In this document: in pieces, positions 1-10,258 of the stretch
How positions within the stretch are numbered: the first letter of the stretch is position 1
Layout of the letters: each line of letters opens with the position of its first letter
From: Pseudomonas sp. JQ170C
GTDB taxonomy: Bacteria > Pseudomonadota > Gammaproteobacteria > Pseudomonadales > Pseudomonadaceae
Length of the DNA: 64,000 nucleotides
Direction: 5' to 3'
Assembly (NCBI RefSeq): GCF_035581345.1
Contig: NZ_CP141608.1
Location: 620,001-684,000, forward strand
The notes under the pieces: generated by a model
The model's database searches: none
What the model saw: only the letters and a program-made list of their open reading frames with translations
Told to the model about the DNA's origin: nothing
Program-made: the position numbers and the translations under genes

Positions 1-186
1 CACCAGGTTGTACACGTCCGTGACGGCCGCGCCCTCCAGATGGGCGAAATAGTTGTGCAGCGCCTTTTCCACACTGCCGCGAAGGGTCTGACCTTCTTCG
101 CTCGGTGTATTCAGGTGCTGTTTCAAGTTGACGTTGTCGCTCACGGGCGTTGTTCCACTCACTAAAGTCTCGGTCATCATCGTCAT
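1..186 (-). CDS. fis: DNA-binding protein Fis (partial, C-terminus cut off by the window edge)
   Basis: Fis is a small nucleoid-associated, DNA-bending dimer that activates stable-RNA promoters and shapes the chromosome in fast-growing cells. Reading the minus strand from the ATG at 186 gives MTMMTETLVSGTTPVSDNV and then a stretch ending AHLEGAAVTDVYNLV, which fits the N-terminal arm and first helices of Pseudomonas Fis. Only 62 codons are inside the window; the helix-turn-helix lies beyond position 1. Its ATG overlaps the TGA of the upstream dusB (ATGA, 183-186), so the two genes are translationally coupled, as in the dusB-fis operon known from enterics and pseudomonads. A later ATG a few codons in could also serve as the start. 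Confidence 0.9.
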   Translation of the reverse strand, partial: MTMMTETLVSGTTPVSDNVNLKQHLNTPSEEGQTLRGSVEKALHNYFAHLEGAAVTDVYNLV

Positions 187-1196
187 GCGGCCACCCCTTG
201 TCCGTCCTCTGTCTCAAGGCTCTGTTCACGTTCGCGGAAAAAACCACGAACGTTGGCGCACTGCGCTTGCGTATCTTCCAAACGATTGAACTGGGCGCGA
301 AACTCCCTGGCGCCCGGAAGCGTTGCCAAGTACCAGCCAACATGCTTGCGGGCAATGCGTACACCCATCACATCGCCATAGAAGGCGTGCAGGGCGGCCA
401 GGTGCTCAAGCAGAATGCGTTCCACTTCGTCCAGCTGTGGCACCGGCAATTGTTCGCCGGTGCGCAGGTAATGCTCGATCTCGCGAAAGATCCACGGCCG
501 CCCCTGGGCAGCCCGGCCGATCAACAAGCCGTCGGCTCCGGTCGCATCCAGCACGGCGCGGGCCTTTTCTGGCGAGGTGATGTCGCCGTTGGCAAATACC
601 GGGATCGACACCGCCTGCTTGATCGCAGCGATGGTGTCGTACTCGGCGTCACCGGTGTACAGGTCGGCACGGGTTCGTCCATGGACCGCCAGCGCCTGGA
701 TGCCAGCCTGTTCGGCAATCTTTGCTACCGTCAGGCCATTCTTGTTCGCCCTGTCCCAACCCGTGCGGATCTTCAGCGTGACCGGTACGTCCACGGCGGC
801 AACCACCGCGTGGAGGATCTCGCTGACCAAGGCTTCATCTTTCAATAAAGCAGAGCCTGCAGCCTTGTTGCAGACTTTTTTTGCCGGGCAGCCCATGTTG
901 ATGTCGATGATCTGCGCGCCGGCCTCGACGTTGGCCCGTGCCGCCGCTGCGAGCATCTGCGCGTCCCCACCGGCGATCTGTACCGAGCGTGGCTCGGGAT
1001 CACCTTCGTGAATCATGCGCAGGCGCGACTTGCGGCTGTTCCACAGGCTCATGTCGCTGCTGACCATCTCCGACACCACCAGGCCTGCACCCATCCGTCG
1101 GCAGAGCTGACGGAATGGCTGGTCCGTGACCCCGGCCATTGGCGCGAGGATCAGGTTGTTCTGCAGTGTGTATGGGCCGATGCGTACCGCCGACAT
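183..1196 (-). CDS. dusB: tRNA-dihydrouridine synthase B
   Basis: DusB is an FMN enzyme that reduces specific uridines in the tRNA D-loop (U17 in E. coli) to dihydrouridine using NADPH. The 337-residue product has the family length. It carries the TIM-barrel start APMAGVTDQPFR (residues 18-29), the catalytic loop NMGCPAKKV with the likely proton-donor Cys103, and the FMN-phosphate motif VFANGDITSPEKA further on. The ATG at 1196 is preceded by AGGGA at normal spacing. It is the first gene of the dusB-fis operon; its stop overlaps the fis start. Family assignment is firm; the choice of DusB over DusA or DusC rests on the linkage to fis and on the NMGCPAKKV loop. Confidence 0.95.
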   Translation of the reverse strand: MSAVRIGPYTLQNNLILAPMAGVTDQPFRQLCRRMGAGLVVSEMVSSDMSLWNSRKSRLRMIHEGDPEPRSVQIAGGDAQMLAAAARANVEAGAQIIDINMGCPAKKVCNKAAGSALLKDEALVSEILHAVVAAVDVPVTLKIRTGWDRANKNGLTVAKIAEQAGIQALAVHGRTRADLYTGDAEYDTIAAIKQAVSIPVFANGDITSPEKARAVLDATGADGLLIGRAAQGRPWIFREIEHYLRTGEQLPVPQLDEVERILLEHLAALHAFYGDVMGVRIARKHVGWYLATLPGAREFRAQFNRLEDTQAQCANVRGFFREREQSLETEDGQGVAA

Positions 1197-1352
1197 AGGA
1201 GTTCCCTGTTGTGGGGCCGGATCATTAGAGTTTGAAAAAGGGTGGGCATGATACCCGCTCTCGGTGACCGGATAAAGATGGATTTGGATAAAATCTGAAC
1301 AGCTGCGGCGTTATGCCCGCCAGTTTGGTGGGGCGGGCAGGGGCGTGCGGGA

Positions 1353-2618
1353 CTATTCGGGGGAGCGGAAGCTGAGGCTGTAGTTAACGGCCTTGGGCCC
1401 CGGGTCGAGGATGTCCAGGGCGATGTGAATCGGCACCTGGCTGGGCATTTCACCCTTGCCGGCCAGTTCACCGCTCAGGTATTCGGCGGGTTTGAAGCGA
1501 CGGCTGGCGATCAGTTGGCCGTTGAGGTCGGCAAAGCGCAATTCCAGCAGCGGGAACGGCTGGGTGAACGGTGCCCGGTTGTAGATGATTGCATCGACAA
1601 TCAGGGCGCCGTTGAAATCCGGATGGCTGCGTACCACCAGGTTGCTGCTTTTGATCCGGTCGATGTCGACCCGGGACGGCACCTTGCAGCCCACGTGCGG
1701 GCACAGCTGCTGGAACCACGGGCGGTACTGGTCCTGGCGGGCGAGCTCGTCGAAGTGGAACCAGATGTACTGGCCGGCCAGAGCGGCAGCGGCCAGCAGC
1801 ACCAGGAAGATCCACAGCAGGCGCTTGCCCCAGTGGGCCTTGGGTTTCTGCCAGTCCAGCTGCAGCGGGTCGTCGACCAGATCCAGCAGCGGTTCCTTGC
1901 GCGCAGGGCGGCTGGAGGTCGGGCCCAGGCCGGGCTCGCGGCGCTCGTCGTCAACTTCCGGGGTGTCAAAGTCGTCTTCCGGCGCTTTGGCCGACAAGTG
2001 CTCGACCGGCGGTTCATCGAGCTCGGCGGCGAGCGGACGAATGGGTTGAGCGGGCTCATCCAGGTCGTCATCCAGCGCCTCCAGTGACAGCGAAGGCTCG
2101 GTTCGTTCGCCGGGGGCAGGGGCAAGGTCCAGCGGCTCCTGCTCGATCAGCGGCGGCAGGGGCTCATCGAGGACTTCGCTGGAGGCTTCGCGCTCGTTTG
2201 CCGGGGTGCTGAACAGGCTGTCGGGCCAATGCTGGTCGTCGGTTTCCGGTTCGTCGCGGTGAGCGCTGAGGCTGTCCTCGCGGGCGGTACCGGCCTTGAA
2301 CTCGGTGGTTGGCTGGATTTCGCGCTGCTCGAGCCGCGCCAACTCCTGATCCAGGTCGAGCTGGTCGAGATCAAGCTCGGCCGCGCTCCACTCGCGCTGG
2401 CTGACAGGTGCCGGTTGTACCGGAGCCGGGGGTTCCACGACCGCAGGCTCGCTCACCGGCTTTTGCGCCGCACTCTGCTCCAGCAGCTGCTTGGCGGCGT
2501 TGAATACCTGCAGGCAAGCGCCGCATCGCACCACGCCGCGGGCCACGCTCAACTGATTGTGGTTGACGCGAAAGCTGGTCTGGCAATGCGGGCACTGGGT
2601 GACGAAACTGTCGGTCAT
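1353..2618 (-). CDS. DUF3426 membrane protein with N-terminal zinc-ribbon (MJ0042 type)
   Basis: Function unknown. The 421-residue protein begins with a finger-like zinc ribbon: CPHC at residues 9-12 and CGAC at 32-35, the pattern of the MJ0042 family. A long acidic, Pro/Glu-rich and probably disordered region follows (about 40-255), then one membrane helix (about 267-288) and a C-terminal DUF3426 domain that should sit in the periplasm. It lies between prmA and dusB, the same place as in other Pseudomonas genomes, and is read in the same direction. The upstream ribosome-binding site is weak. The layout (cytoplasmic metal site, flexible linker, membrane anchor, periplasmic domain) suggests a sensor or scaffold, but that is only inference. 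Confidence 0.85.
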   Translation of the reverse strand: MTDSFVTQCPHCQTSFRVNHNQLSVARGVVRCGACLQVFNAAKQLLEQSAAQKPVSEPAVVEPPAPVQPAPVSQREWSAAELDLDQLDLDQELARLEQREIQPTTEFKAGTAREDSLSAHRDEPETDDQHWPDSLFSTPANEREASSEVLDEPLPPLIEQEPLDLAPAPGERTEPSLSLEALDDDLDEPAQPIRPLAAELDEPPVEHLSAKAPEDDFDTPEVDDERREPGLGPTSSRPARKEPLLDLVDDPLQLDWQKPKAHWGKRLLWIFLVLLAAAALAGQYIWFHFDELARQDQYRPWFQQLCPHVGCKVPSRVDIDRIKSSNLVVRSHPDFNGALIVDAIIYNRAPFTQPFPLLELRFADLNGQLIASRRFKPAEYLSGELAGKGEMPSQVPIHIALDILDPGPKAVNYSLSFRSPE

Positions 2619-2658
2619 GCGGCGGTCCGGGTTGTGCAGAAGGTTATTCTAGGCCCAC

Positions 2659-3537
2659 TTAACGGCGGCGACCACTGATGCGTACCCAGCCGTCACGGAC
2701 GGTGATCGGGTCCAGATCGAAGTCCTTGGCATAGGCTGCGGCCACTTCTTCGCCCTGTTCGGCGAGGATGCCCGACAGTGCCAGCAAGCCGCCCGGGCGA
2801 ACCAGGGTGGACAGTTGCGGGGCGAGGGCCACCAGCGGGCCGGCCAGAATGTTGGCCACCAGCACATCGGCCTGCATCGCCGGCATGTGCTCGGGCAGGT
2901 ACAGGGCAAAGCGCTCGTCGGCGATGCCGTTGCGTCCGGCGTTGTCGCGGGAGGCTTCCAGGGCTTGCACGTCGATGTCGGTGCCGACTGCTTCGCGGGC
3001 GCCGAGCAGCAGGGCAGCGATTGCCAGGATGCCCGAGCCGCAACCGAAATCGAGCACCTGGGCGCCGTTCAGGTCCTGGCCGTCCAGCCATTCCAGGCAC
3101 AGGGCGGTGGTGGGGTGGGTGCCGGTGCCGAAGGCCAGGCCCGGGTCGAGCAGCAGGTTGACCGCCTCAGGCTCGGGCGCTGCGTGCCAGCTCGGCACGA
3201 TCCACAGGCGCTGGCCGAAACGCATTGGCTGGAAATTGTCCATCCAGCTGCGTTCCCAGTCCTGGTCTTCGATGACCTCGGCCTGGTGCTCCGGCAGCTC
3301 GGCGCCGGTCAGCAGTTGCAGGTGGGCGAACACGGCCGCGGCATCGGTATCGGCCTCGAACAACGCCAGCAGGTGCGTGTGCGACCACAGCGGGGTGGTG
3401 TTGAGGTCCGGCTCGAAAATCGGTTGGTCTTCGGCGTCCATGAAGGTGACCGAAACCGCGCCTACTTCGAGCAGGGCATCTTCATAGGTTTCGGCTTGAT
3501 CCGGGCTGATGGCCAGACGTACTTGCAGCCAAGGCAT
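2659..3537 (-). CDS. prmA: Ribosomal protein L11 methyltransferase PrmA
   Basis: PrmA trimethylates lysines and the N-terminus of ribosomal protein L11 with S-adenosylmethionine. The 292-residue protein shows the N-terminal substrate-recognition domain, the linker signature [11 protein letters not shown] (134-144) and the SAM-binding motif [10 protein letters not shown] (161-170). I chose the ATG at 3537 over the GTG at 3546 because AAAGG sits 8 nt upstream of this ATG but almost touches the GTG, and because PrmA proteins begin [10 protein letters not shown] strong intrinsic terminator separates it from the upstream accBC operon, so it should have its own promoter in the 180-bp gap. Confidence 0.95.
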   Translation of the reverse strand: MPWLQVRLAISPDQAETYEDALLEVGAVSVTFMDAEDQPIFEPDLNTTPLWSHTHLLALFEADTDAAAVFAHLQLLTGAELPEHQAEVIEDQDWERSWMDNFQPMRFGQRLWIVPSWHAAPEPEAVNLLLDPGLAFGTGTHPTTALCLEWLDGQDLNGAQVLDFGCGSGILAIAALLLGAREAVGTDIDVQALEASRDNAGRNGIADERFALYLPEHMPAMQADVLVANILAGPLVALAPQLSTLVRPGGLLALSGILAEQGEEVAAAYAKDFDLDPITVRDGWVRISGRRR

Positions 3538-3645
3538 GGCGGGCACCTTTGGGAAAATCTACAGGGGCAGCCCAGGGCTGCGAGAAGCCCGCCAGTTTAC
3601 TTGAGTGCGAGGGGTTTGTGGGAATGCTTCGTGAGCAGGTTTTAC

Positions 3646-3670
3646 GGGGCAGGCCCGCTGCTACAGGCAT
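3646..3670. repeat. Degenerate REP unit
   Basis: The stretch ending ACGGGGCAGGCCCGCTGCTACAGG-type sequence is a diverged copy of the REP core seen intact elsewhere in the window (ATCGCGGGGCAAGCCCGCTCCTAC). It stands alone in the prmA-accC gap beside the accC terminator. Confidence 0.5.
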
Positions 3671-3704
3671 AAAAAAAGACCCCGGCCATTGGCCGGGGTC
3701 TTTT
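3671..3704 (-). terminator. Intrinsic terminator downstream of accC
   Basis: A perfect 10-bp GC-rich stem (GACCCCGGCC / GGCCGGGGTC, 3678-3700) with a 3-nt ATT loop is flanked by seven A on the left and four T on the right. Read on the minus strand it gives stem plus a run of U, 16 bp after the accC stop. It may also work weakly on the plus strand. Confidence 0.9.
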
Positions 3705-3719
3705 CACATCACTGTGGAA

Positions 3720-5075
3720 TCACTCCTGGTTGGCCAGTTTGTGTTCCAGATAGTGAATGTTGACGCCACCTTTGCAGAAACCTTCATCACGCACCAGGTC
3801 GCGGTGCAGCGGGATGTTGGTCTTGATGCCGTCGACGACGATTTCGTCCAGGGCATTGCGCATGCGCGCCATGGCTTCGTCACGGTCTTTGCCGTAGGTG
3901 ATCAGCTTGCCGATCAGCGAGTCGTAGTTCGGTGGAACCGCGTAACCGCTGTACAGGTGCGAGTCGACGCGAACGCCGTTGCCGCCCGGGGCGTGGAAGT
4001 GCTTGACCGTGCCTGGGCTCGGAATGAACTTCTTCGGGTCTTCGGCGTTGATCCGGCACTCCAGCGAGTGACCGCGGATCACGACGTCATCCTGGGTGAA
4101 CGACAGCTTGTTGCCAGCGGCGATGCTGAGCATCTCCTTGACGATGTCGATACCGGTGACCATCTCCGAAACCGGGTGCTCCACCTGAACACGGGTGTTC
4201 ATTTCGATGAAGTAGAAGCGACCGTTTTCGTAGAGGAACTCGAAGGTGCCAGCGCCACGGTAGTTGATCTCGATGCAGGCATCGACGCAACGCTTGAAGA
4301 CTTCCTGGCGGGCTTTTTCATCGATGCCAGGGGCCGGCGCTTCTTCCAGTACCTTCTGGTGGCGGCGCTGCAGCGAGCAGTCGCGGTCACCCAGGTGCAC
4401 GGCGTTGCCCTGACCGTCGGACAGTACCTGGACTTCCACGTGACGTGGGTTGGTCAGGAACTTCTCGAGGTAGACCATCGGGTTGCCGAACGCAGCACCG
4501 GCTTCGGTACGGGTCAGCTTGGCCGAAGCGATCAGGTCTTCTTCCTTGTGCACCACGCGCATGCCGCGACCACCACCGCCACCGGCGGCCTTGATGATCA
4601 CCGGGTAGCCGACTTCGCGAGCGATCGCCAGTGCGGTTTCTTCGTCTTCCGGCAGTGGGCCGTCAGAACCCGGTACGGTCGGTACGCCGGTCTTGATCAT
4701 CGCGTCCTTGGCCGAAACCTTGTCGCCCATCAGGCGAATGGTGTCGGCTTTCGGGCCGATGAAGGCAAAACCGGAGTTCTCCACCTGTTCGGCGAAGTCG
4801 GCGTTTTCAGCGAGGAAGCCGTAGCCTGGGTGAATGGCGGTAGCGCCGGTCACCTCGGCAGCGGCGATGATCGCCGGGATGTGCAGGTAGGAATCCTTGG
4901 ACGAAGCAGGACCAATGCAGACCGACTCGTCTGCCAGGCCCAGGTGCATCAGTTCGCGGTCTGCCGTGGAGTGCACGGCGACGGTCTTGATGCCCAGCTC
5001 TTTGCAGGCACGCAGGATCCGCAGGGCAATTTCCCCGCGGTTGGCGATCAGGACTTTTTCCAGCTTCGCAGACAT
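3720..5075 (-). CDS. accC: Acetyl-CoA carboxylase, biotin carboxylase subunit
   Basis: AccC carboxylates the biotin carried by AccB, using ATP and bicarbonate, in the first committed step of fatty acid synthesis. The 451-residue product has the biotin-carboxylase N-domain ([14 protein letters not shown]), the ATP-grasp glycine loop [11 protein letters not shown], the segment [18 protein letters not shown], and [14 protein letters not shown] in the active site. The start at 5075 (MSAKLEK) is preceded by GGAG about 7 nt upstream; a frame open 21 nt further upstream would overlap accB without gain. It follows accB with a 17-nt gap, which is the usual accBC operon. Confidence 0.97.
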   Translation of the reverse strand: MSAKLEKVLIANRGEIALRILRACKELGIKTVAVHSTADRELMHLGLADESVCIGPASSKDSYLHIPAIIAAAEVTGATAIHPGYGFLAENADFAEQVENSGFAFIGPKADTIRLMGDKVSAKDAMIKTGVPTVPGSDGPLPEDEETALAIAREVGYPVIIKAAGGGGGRGMRVVHKEEDLIASAKLTRTEAGAAFGNPMVYLEKFLTNPRHVEVQVLSDGQGNAVHLGDRDCSLQRRHQKVLEEAPAPGIDEKARQEVFKRCVDACIEINYRGAGTFEFLYENGRFYFIEMNTRVQVEHPVSEMVTGIDIVKEMLSIAAGNKLSFTQDDVVIRGHSLECRINAEDPKKFIPSPGTVKHFHAPGGNGVRVDSHLYSGYAVPPNYDSLIGKLITYGKDRDEAMARMRNALDEIVVDGIKTNIPLHRDLVRDEGFCKGGVNIHYLEHKLANQE

Positions 5076-5092
5076 CGTTGGTTCTCCGCGGT

Positions 5093-5551
5093 TCAAACGA
5101 TGGTGAACAGCGGCTGGTCGAACTCAACCGGCTGGCCGTCTTCTACCAGGATGGATTCGATCACACCGCTGGCTTCAGCTTCGATGTGGTTCATCATCTT
5201 CATGGCTTCGACGATGCACAGGGTGTCGCCTTTCTTCACGGTCTGGCCGACTTCAACGAAGGCTGGCGAGGATGGCGAGGCCTTGCGGTAGAAGGTGCCG
5301 ACCATTGGCGAACGGGCAACGGTGCCGTTCAGTTTCGGTGCGGCGGCTTCGGCAGCAGGAGCGGCTGCAGCGGCGGCAGGGGCCGGGGCTGCTACAGGAG
5401 CGGCGACTGGAGCCGGAGCGTAGTACTGCTGGGCTGGGGTCTTGCTGTGACGGCTGATCCGTACGGATTCCTCGCCTTCCTTGATCTCCAGCTCGTCGAT
5501 GCCAGATTCTTCCAGCAGTTCGATCAGTTTCTTGACTTTACGGATATCCAT
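5093..5551 (-). CDS. accB: Acetyl-CoA carboxylase, biotin carboxyl carrier protein
   Basis: AccB carries the biotin that shuttles CO2 from AccC to the AccAD carboxyltransferase. In the 152-residue protein the N-terminal helix region ([17 protein letters not shown]) is followed by an Ala/Pro-rich flexible linker (about 45-72) and the C-terminal biotinyl domain, with the biotinylation motif EAMKM at 115-119 (Lys118). It lies 98 bp after aroQ and 17 nt before accC on the same strand, so the unit is likely aroQ-accB-accC. GGGAG lies about 10 nt before the ATG. Confidence 0.97.
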   Translation of the reverse strand: MDIRKVKKLIELLEESGIDELEIKEGEESVRISRHSKTPAQQYYAPAPVAAPVAAPAPAAAAAAPAAEAAAPKLNGTVARSPMVGTFYRKASPSSPAFVEVGQTVKKGDTLCIVEAMKMMNHIEAEASGVIESILVEDGQPVEFDQPLFTIV

Positions 5552-5649
5552 TAATCATCAACTCCCAAGGTTCGGTCAGGGGCGTAAATATAAAAACGTG
5601 TTTTCTAACGTTTCTTGTGAGCCCAGGCCTTCAGGCCAGGTGCTCGGTA

Positions 5650-6102
5650 TCAGGGTTTGGCGTTGGCAGCCAGGTGTTCCAGGGCAGACTCCAGGGCCAG
5701 GCGGTAGCCGGTGGCACCCAGGCCGCAAATCACCCCTACGGCGACATCGGAAAAGTAGGAGTGATGGCGAAACGGCTCACGCTTGTGCACGTTCGACAGG
5801 TGCACTTCGATGAATGGGATGCTCACTGCCAGCAATGCGTCACGTAATGCGACGGATGTGTGTGTGAAAGCAGCCGGATTGATCAGGATAAAATCGACGC
5901 CTTCGCTGCGCGCGGCGTGGATGCGGTCGATCAATTCGTACTCGGCATTGCTTTGCAGGTACTGCAGGTGATGGCCGGCGGCGCGGGCGCGCTGCTCCAG
6001 GTCCTGGTTGATCTGGGCCAGGGTGACGGCGCCATAGACGCCCGGTTCGCGGGTACCGAGCAGGTTCAGATTGGGGCCGTGCAGCACCAGTAGCGTTGCC
6101 AT
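5650..6102 (-). CDS. aroQ: 3-dehydroquinate dehydratase, type II
   Basis: AroQ removes water from 3-dehydroquinate in the third step of the shikimate pathway to aromatic amino acids. The 150-residue length and the motifs are those of the dodecameric type II enzyme: [14 protein letters not shown] with Arg18 and catalytic Tyr23, [13 protein letters not shown] (substrate carboxylate binding) and IEVHLSN with His101. AAGGA lies 8 nt before the ATG. It heads the likely aroQ-accB-accC unit. An AT-rich stretch at about 6200-6260, between aroQ and dsbD, is a plausible promoter region, but I could not assign boxes. Confidence 0.96.
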   Translation of the reverse strand: MATLLVLHGPNLNLLGTREPGVYGAVTLAQINQDLEQRARAAGHHLQYLQSNAEYELIDRIHAARSEGVDFILINPAAFTHTSVALRDALLAVSIPFIEVHLSNVHKREPFRHHSYFSDVAVGVICGLGATGYRLALESALEHLAANAKP

Positions 6103-6275
6103 CTGTGGTTCCTTTTATCGTTAGGCACAAACGTTGCGCGGCGACTATGCCGTAAACCGGCGGGCAGTGTCCAGTTGCCGACAATAGCCAGCACGATGAC
6201 CGAGATTCACGCCAAATATGTGACTAATTTATTAATTTTGGTCATCAGTAATGGCTTTTTGGCGGGCAGAAGAAG

Positions 6276-8054
6276 TTATAGACCCAGATCGGCGCGAATG
6301 CGCGTCAGATGTTCGGCAAATTCGACGGCGTTTGTCTCGCCAACCACACGAGCGCTGGTTTTTTCGCTGCCGTTCGCGGCAAAGAACAATAGCGCAGGTG
6401 GACCGAAAAGCTGATAGCGATCGAGCAGGGCACGCTGCTCTGCATTGCTTTGGGTGATGTCGAAGCGCAGCAGTTTGTAGCCGATGAGCTGGTTTTTGAC
6501 CGCCGGTGCAGCCAGCACTTCGTGTTCGATGACCTTGCAGCTGATGCACCAGTCGGCGTACCAGTCCAGCACTACGGGCTGCCCGGCTTCCTTGGCCAGG
6601 GCCAGGGCGCTGTCGAGGGCGGCGGGGGTGGTGATGGTTTGCCAGTCGCTTTGTGCAGCGCTCAGGGGCTGGGCGCCTGCAGTGGGCGGCGGCAAGGGGC
6701 GCAGCGGATCGCTCTGGCCGCTCAGTGCGCCGTACCAGCAGGCCAGGGCATAGACCAGCAGGGCCAAGCCAAGCAGTTGCGCCAGACGCTGCAGCGTGGT
6801 TTTCGCCGTGAACTCCAGAGTACCGAGGAACAGCGCCACGCCCGCACTCAACAATCCGACCAACAGCAAGGTGACCTGTCCGGGCAGTACCCGGCTGAGC
6901 AGGCCGATGGCCAAGCCCAGCAACAGCACACCAATGGCATTCTTGACCGTGACCAGCCAGGGCCCGCTTTTTGGCAGCCAGGCCGCGCCGCCGGTGGCGA
7001 CCAGCAGCAGTGGGGCGCCCATGCCCAGGCCCAGGGCAAACAGCTTCAAGGCACCGCCAACAGCATCACCGCTGGCGCTGATATACAGCAGCGCACCGGC
7101 CAGCGGTGCAGACACGCAAGGCGAGACCAGGAGGCTGGAGAACACCCCGAGGATCGCTGCGCCAATCAGCGAGCCGCCTTTGGTCTGGCCGACCAGCCGC
7201 TCCAGGCGATGACTGACGGCGTGGGGCAGTTTCAGCTCGAACAGGCCGAACATGGCCAGGGCGAAGACCACGAAGAACAATGAGAACGGCACCAGTACCC
7301 AGGCCGACTGCAGTCGCGCCTGCAGGTTCATGCCGGCGCCGAACAAGCCCATCAACGCACCCAGCAGGGCGAAACACGCGGCCATCGGCAGGACATAGGC
7401 CAGCGACAGGGCGAACCCGCGCAGGCCCCCGACCTGACCACGCAGCACCACCCCGGAAAGGATCGGCAGCATCGGCAGCACGCAAGGGGTAAAGGTCAGG
7501 CCGACACCCGCGAGGAAGAACAGCAGCAGTTGTTTCCAGGTCCACCCCTGGGGGGCTGCAGCGGTATCGGCATCGGGCGCCGCGCCGCTGCCGTCGATGC
7601 TCAGGCGCACGGTTTCCGGCGGGTAGCACAGGCCTTTGTCGGCGCAGCCCTGATAACCCACGACCAGGGTAAAGGCGCGGGTGTCGTTGGCCGGGCGCGG
7701 GATGTCGATATCCAGGATGCCGTGATAGACCTCGACGTCGCCGAAGAACTCATCATGCTTGGCTTCGCCCGGCGGAATCTGCGCGGCGCCCAGGGCGATG
7801 TCGGCAGGTTCGGCGCGGAACTGGAAGCGGTGGCGGTACAGGTAATAGCCGTCGGTGGCGACGAAGCGCAGCTTGAGGGTCTGGGCGTCGCTTTGCACCA
7901 GGCTCAGCTTGAAGGCTTCGTGTACGGGGAGGAAGTCGGCACTGTTGTTCAGTGACGGCGCACCCAGGGTGGCGCTTGGGCGGTTGTCGAGCAGGCCGGC
8001 GCCGACGGCGGGCAAGGCCAGAAGCAGGAAAAGAAGGCAAAGCAGGCGGCGCAT
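6276..8054 (-). CDS. dsbD: Thiol:disulfide interchange protein DsbD (DipZ)
   Basis: DsbD passes electrons from cytoplasmic thioredoxin across the inner membrane to periplasmic DsbC, DsbG and cytochrome c maturation proteins. The 592-residue product starts with a signal peptide (MRRLLCLLFLLLALPAVGAG), then a periplasmic alpha domain with a Cys pair in CADKGLCYPPE. An eight-helix membrane domain follows with TPCVLPM and SPCVSAP, and a C-terminal thioredoxin domain with WCISC (Cys503/Cys506). I chose the ATG at 8054 because the frame open further upstream would translate a REP element. It is the same neighbour of aroQ as in P. aeruginosa (PA4845-PA4846). Confidence 0.95.
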   Translation of the reverse strand: MRRLLCLLFLLLALPAVGAGLLDNRPSATLGAPSLNNSADFLPVHEAFKLSLVQSDAQTLKLRFVATDGYYLYRHRFQFRAEPADIALGAAQIPPGEAKHDEFFGDVEVYHGILDIDIPRPANDTRAFTLVVGYQGCADKGLCYPPETVRLSIDGSGAAPDADTAAAPQGWTWKQLLLFFLAGVGLTFTPCVLPMLPILSGVVLRGQVGGLRGFALSLAYVLPMAACFALLGALMGLFGAGMNLQARLQSAWVLVPFSLFFVVFALAMFGLFELKLPHAVSHRLERLVGQTKGGSLIGAAILGVFSSLLVSPCVSAPLAGALLYISASGDAVGGALKLFALGLGMGAPLLLVATGGAAWLPKSGPWLVTVKNAIGVLLLGLAIGLLSRVLPGQVTLLLVGLLSAGVALFLGTLEFTAKTTLQRLAQLLGLALLVYALACWYGALSGQSDPLRPLPPPTAGAQPLSAAQSDWQTITTPAALDSALALAKEAGQPVVLDWYADWCISCKVIEHEVLAAPAVKNQLIGYKLLRFDITQSNAEQRALLDRYQLFGPPALLFFAANGSEKTSARVVGETNAVEFAEHLTRIRADLGL

Positions 8055-8103
8055 GGCGGTCTCGCAGTACAGATGTGGCTGCATGATAGCGGACTTTATG
8101 CCT

Positions 8104-8172
8104 GTAGGAGCGGGCTTGCCCCGCGATAGCCATCCAACCGTCACATCCCATCGCGGGGCAAGCCCGCTCCTA
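8104..8172. repeat. REP pair (inverted)
   Basis: Two inverted copies of the REP core (GTAGGAGCGGGCTTGCCCC and its complement) face each other across about 20 bp between the dsbD start and the chemoreceptor stop. It is one of several such elements in the window. Confidence 0.9.
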
Positions 8173-8186
8173 TCGAGGGATGTTGT

Positions 8187-10148
8187 TCACAGCCGAAACG
8201 CCCGTACCGCCGTGTTCAGTTCGCCTCCCAGCCTGAGCAACTGCTCCCCCTGCTCGCGGCCTTCGCCAATGCGTTGAAGGTTGTCCTCCCCCAGGTCATG
8301 AATCCGCTCGCTGTGATCGCGAATCTCACTCACTGCCCCGCTTTGCTGGGCCGTCACGTCGGCAATGCGCACGGCGGTGGCGGAGATGGTCTGGATTGCC
8401 GCAACGATCTCATCCAGTGCCCCATCGGCGGCCTGGGCCTTGTTGGCGGTGGCTTCGGCATGTTCAAGCTGGGCGCGCATGCCTTCCACCGATTCGCGCG
8501 CGGCCTGCTGCAGGCGCCCGATCAGGGTCTGGATCTCGCCGGTGGCGCCGGTGGTGCGCTGGGCCAGGGAACGCACCTCTTCGGCGACCACGGCGAAGCC
8601 GCGGCCCATCTCGCCTGCGCGGGCGGCTTCGATCGCGGCATTGAGGGCCAGCAGGTTGGTCTGTTCGGCAATCGAGCGGATTACCGTGAGGACGCCGCCG
8701 ATGGTGGCCGACTCTTCGGCCAGTTGCTCGATCATCTGGGCATTGCCCTGAACTTCATCGACCAGGGCGCGCAGGCCGGTCAGGCTCTGGCCTATCACCG
8801 CCTGCCCCTGTTCCACGGCGCGGCCAGCATCGTGACTGGCGTCGGCAGCCTGACTGGCATCGCCGGCCACTTGCAGGATGGTGGCTTCCAGTTCTCCCAG
8901 GGCATCGCGGATTTGAGCGGTGTCGCCCGCCTGGCGTTCGGCGCCGTCGTGCAGGGCGCTGCTCATGCCGGCCAGGGCATGGCTACTGCCAGCCACCTGC
9001 TCGGCATTGTTGCGAATGGTCCCCACCAGCTCCACCAGATAACAGCGCAGGCGATTGAGCGAATCCTGGATGTCGTGCATTTCACGGTTGCTCTTGCCCA
9101 GCGAGATGGCCTCGGCGAAATCGCCCTCGGCCCAGCGCGACAAGGCCGGTGCCAGGTTGGTCAGTACTCGGGCGAGGCGGCGCTGCAAGGTGTCGATGAG
9201 CAGGGCGATCAGCAGGATCAGGCCGATCATCAGGCCCTGGATGATCCGCACCTCACCCTGGATGGTCGCGTGCTGGCTGCGCACCGCCGGTTCCAGCGCG
9301 GCAATGGCTTGCTGCACGGCGTCGATCTGTTGGTGGGTGCTGTCGGCCAGTTCGCTGCGACGCTGGATCTGCTCGCGGGTGCGCTGCAACTCGGCGGGGT
9401 AGCGATTGAGCAGGCTGTTGAGCTCGCGCTTGAGGGCGATCCCCGTGTCTTCGACGTCCTGGCTGCCTTGGGTCTCCAGGCCCATGAGGGCAGCAAAGTC
9501 ATCGGCATTGGATTCGCGGGCAGCCGTCACGCCGAGCAAGGGCAGGGCATCGAGCGCCTTGGCCTGGTCGACGATCAGTTGCAGTTCGCGCTCCACCTCA
9601 TCGGCCAGCGCGCTGCGTCCGCTGCTGACCAGCTTGTCGCGGGCCAGGGAAAGCCGCGACAGGTGCAGCGCGGCCTTGAACAGTGTGAGGCTATAGCGCC
9701 CGGCGTCCGGGTTGCTGCTGGCCTGGGCGTAGCTGGCCAGTTGGTCCAGGCTTGCGCCCAGTTCACGTTCGGCCTGCAGCAACAGTGCCTGCGGGTCGCC
9801 GGCCAACTTGCCGGCGGCCAGCAGCTCATCGCCGGCAAAGCGTTGCAGGTTGTCCAGGCTGGGGCGCAGGGGCGCGGCCAGTTCATCGGGCAGTTGCTTG
9901 AGGGCATCCTGCAAAGCCGCCGTCGCCTGCACCGCCGTGGCATGGCGCAGGGCATCGCCGCTGCTGAGGTAGTCGCCGATGTTGCGTGCCGCCTGGTTCT
10001 GGAATTGCTGCGACAGCGACAGGTAACGCTCCATCATTTGATAGGGGCGTTCCAGCGCGCGCTGCGACCACCACAGGGTGGCGCCCAGGGCGATGCAGAC
10101 GGTTACCAGTAACACGGTATTGAAATTGGTGAGCAGCTTCAGGCGCAT
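8187..10148 (-). CDS. Methyl-accepting chemotaxis protein, CtpL-like
   Basis: This is an inner-membrane chemoreceptor that controls CheA. The 653-residue protein has a first membrane helix at about 9-27, a large all-helical periplasmic ligand-binding domain (about 30-302), a second helix at about 303-320, a HAMP segment and a cytoplasmic signalling domain. That domain holds the highly conserved hairpin tip [20 protein letters not shown]. Position next to dsbD and a GcbA-type cyclase matches P. aeruginosa PA4844 (CtpL), known for taxis to inorganic phosphate and chloroaniline; the same ligand here is inference. I saw no CheR-docking pentapeptide at the C-terminus (it ends NTAVRAFRL). The start has only a weak ribosome-binding site. 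Confidence 0.85.
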   Translation of the reverse strand: MRLKLLTNFNTVLLVTVCIALGATLWWSQRALERPYQMMERYLSLSQQFQNQAARNIGDYLSSGDALRHATAVQATAALQDALKQLPDELAAPLRPSLDNLQRFAGDELLAAGKLAGDPQALLLQAERELGASLDQLASYAQASSNPDAGRYSLTLFKAALHLSRLSLARDKLVSSGRSALADEVERELQLIVDQAKALDALPLLGVTAARESNADDFAALMGLETQGSQDVEDTGIALKRELNSLLNRYPAELQRTREQIQRRSELADSTHQQIDAVQQAIAALEPAVRSQHATIQGEVRIIQGLMIGLILLIALLIDTLQRRLARVLTNLAPALSRWAEGDFAEAISLGKSNREMHDIQDSLNRLRCYLVELVGTIRNNAEQVAGSSHALAGMSSALHDGAERQAGDTAQIRDALGELEATILQVAGDASQAADASHDAGRAVEQGQAVIGQSLTGLRALVDEVQGNAQMIEQLAEESATIGGVLTVIRSIAEQTNLLALNAAIEAARAGEMGRGFAVVAEEVRSLAQRTTGATGEIQTLIGRLQQAARESVEGMRAQLEHAEATANKAQAADGALDEIVAAIQTISATAVRIADVTAQQSGAVSEIRDHSERIHDLGEDNLQRIGEGREQGEQLLRLGGELNTAVRAFRL

Positions 10149-10258
10149 GTGCAGGGTCTACCAACGGCCGAACGGTAAGCGCCTGAAGTTATTGCGTTTT
10201 TATGACCGGGTTATGACGAAGTAGACCGTCCGGCTAAAAAAGTGGCACTTTGCCTTGA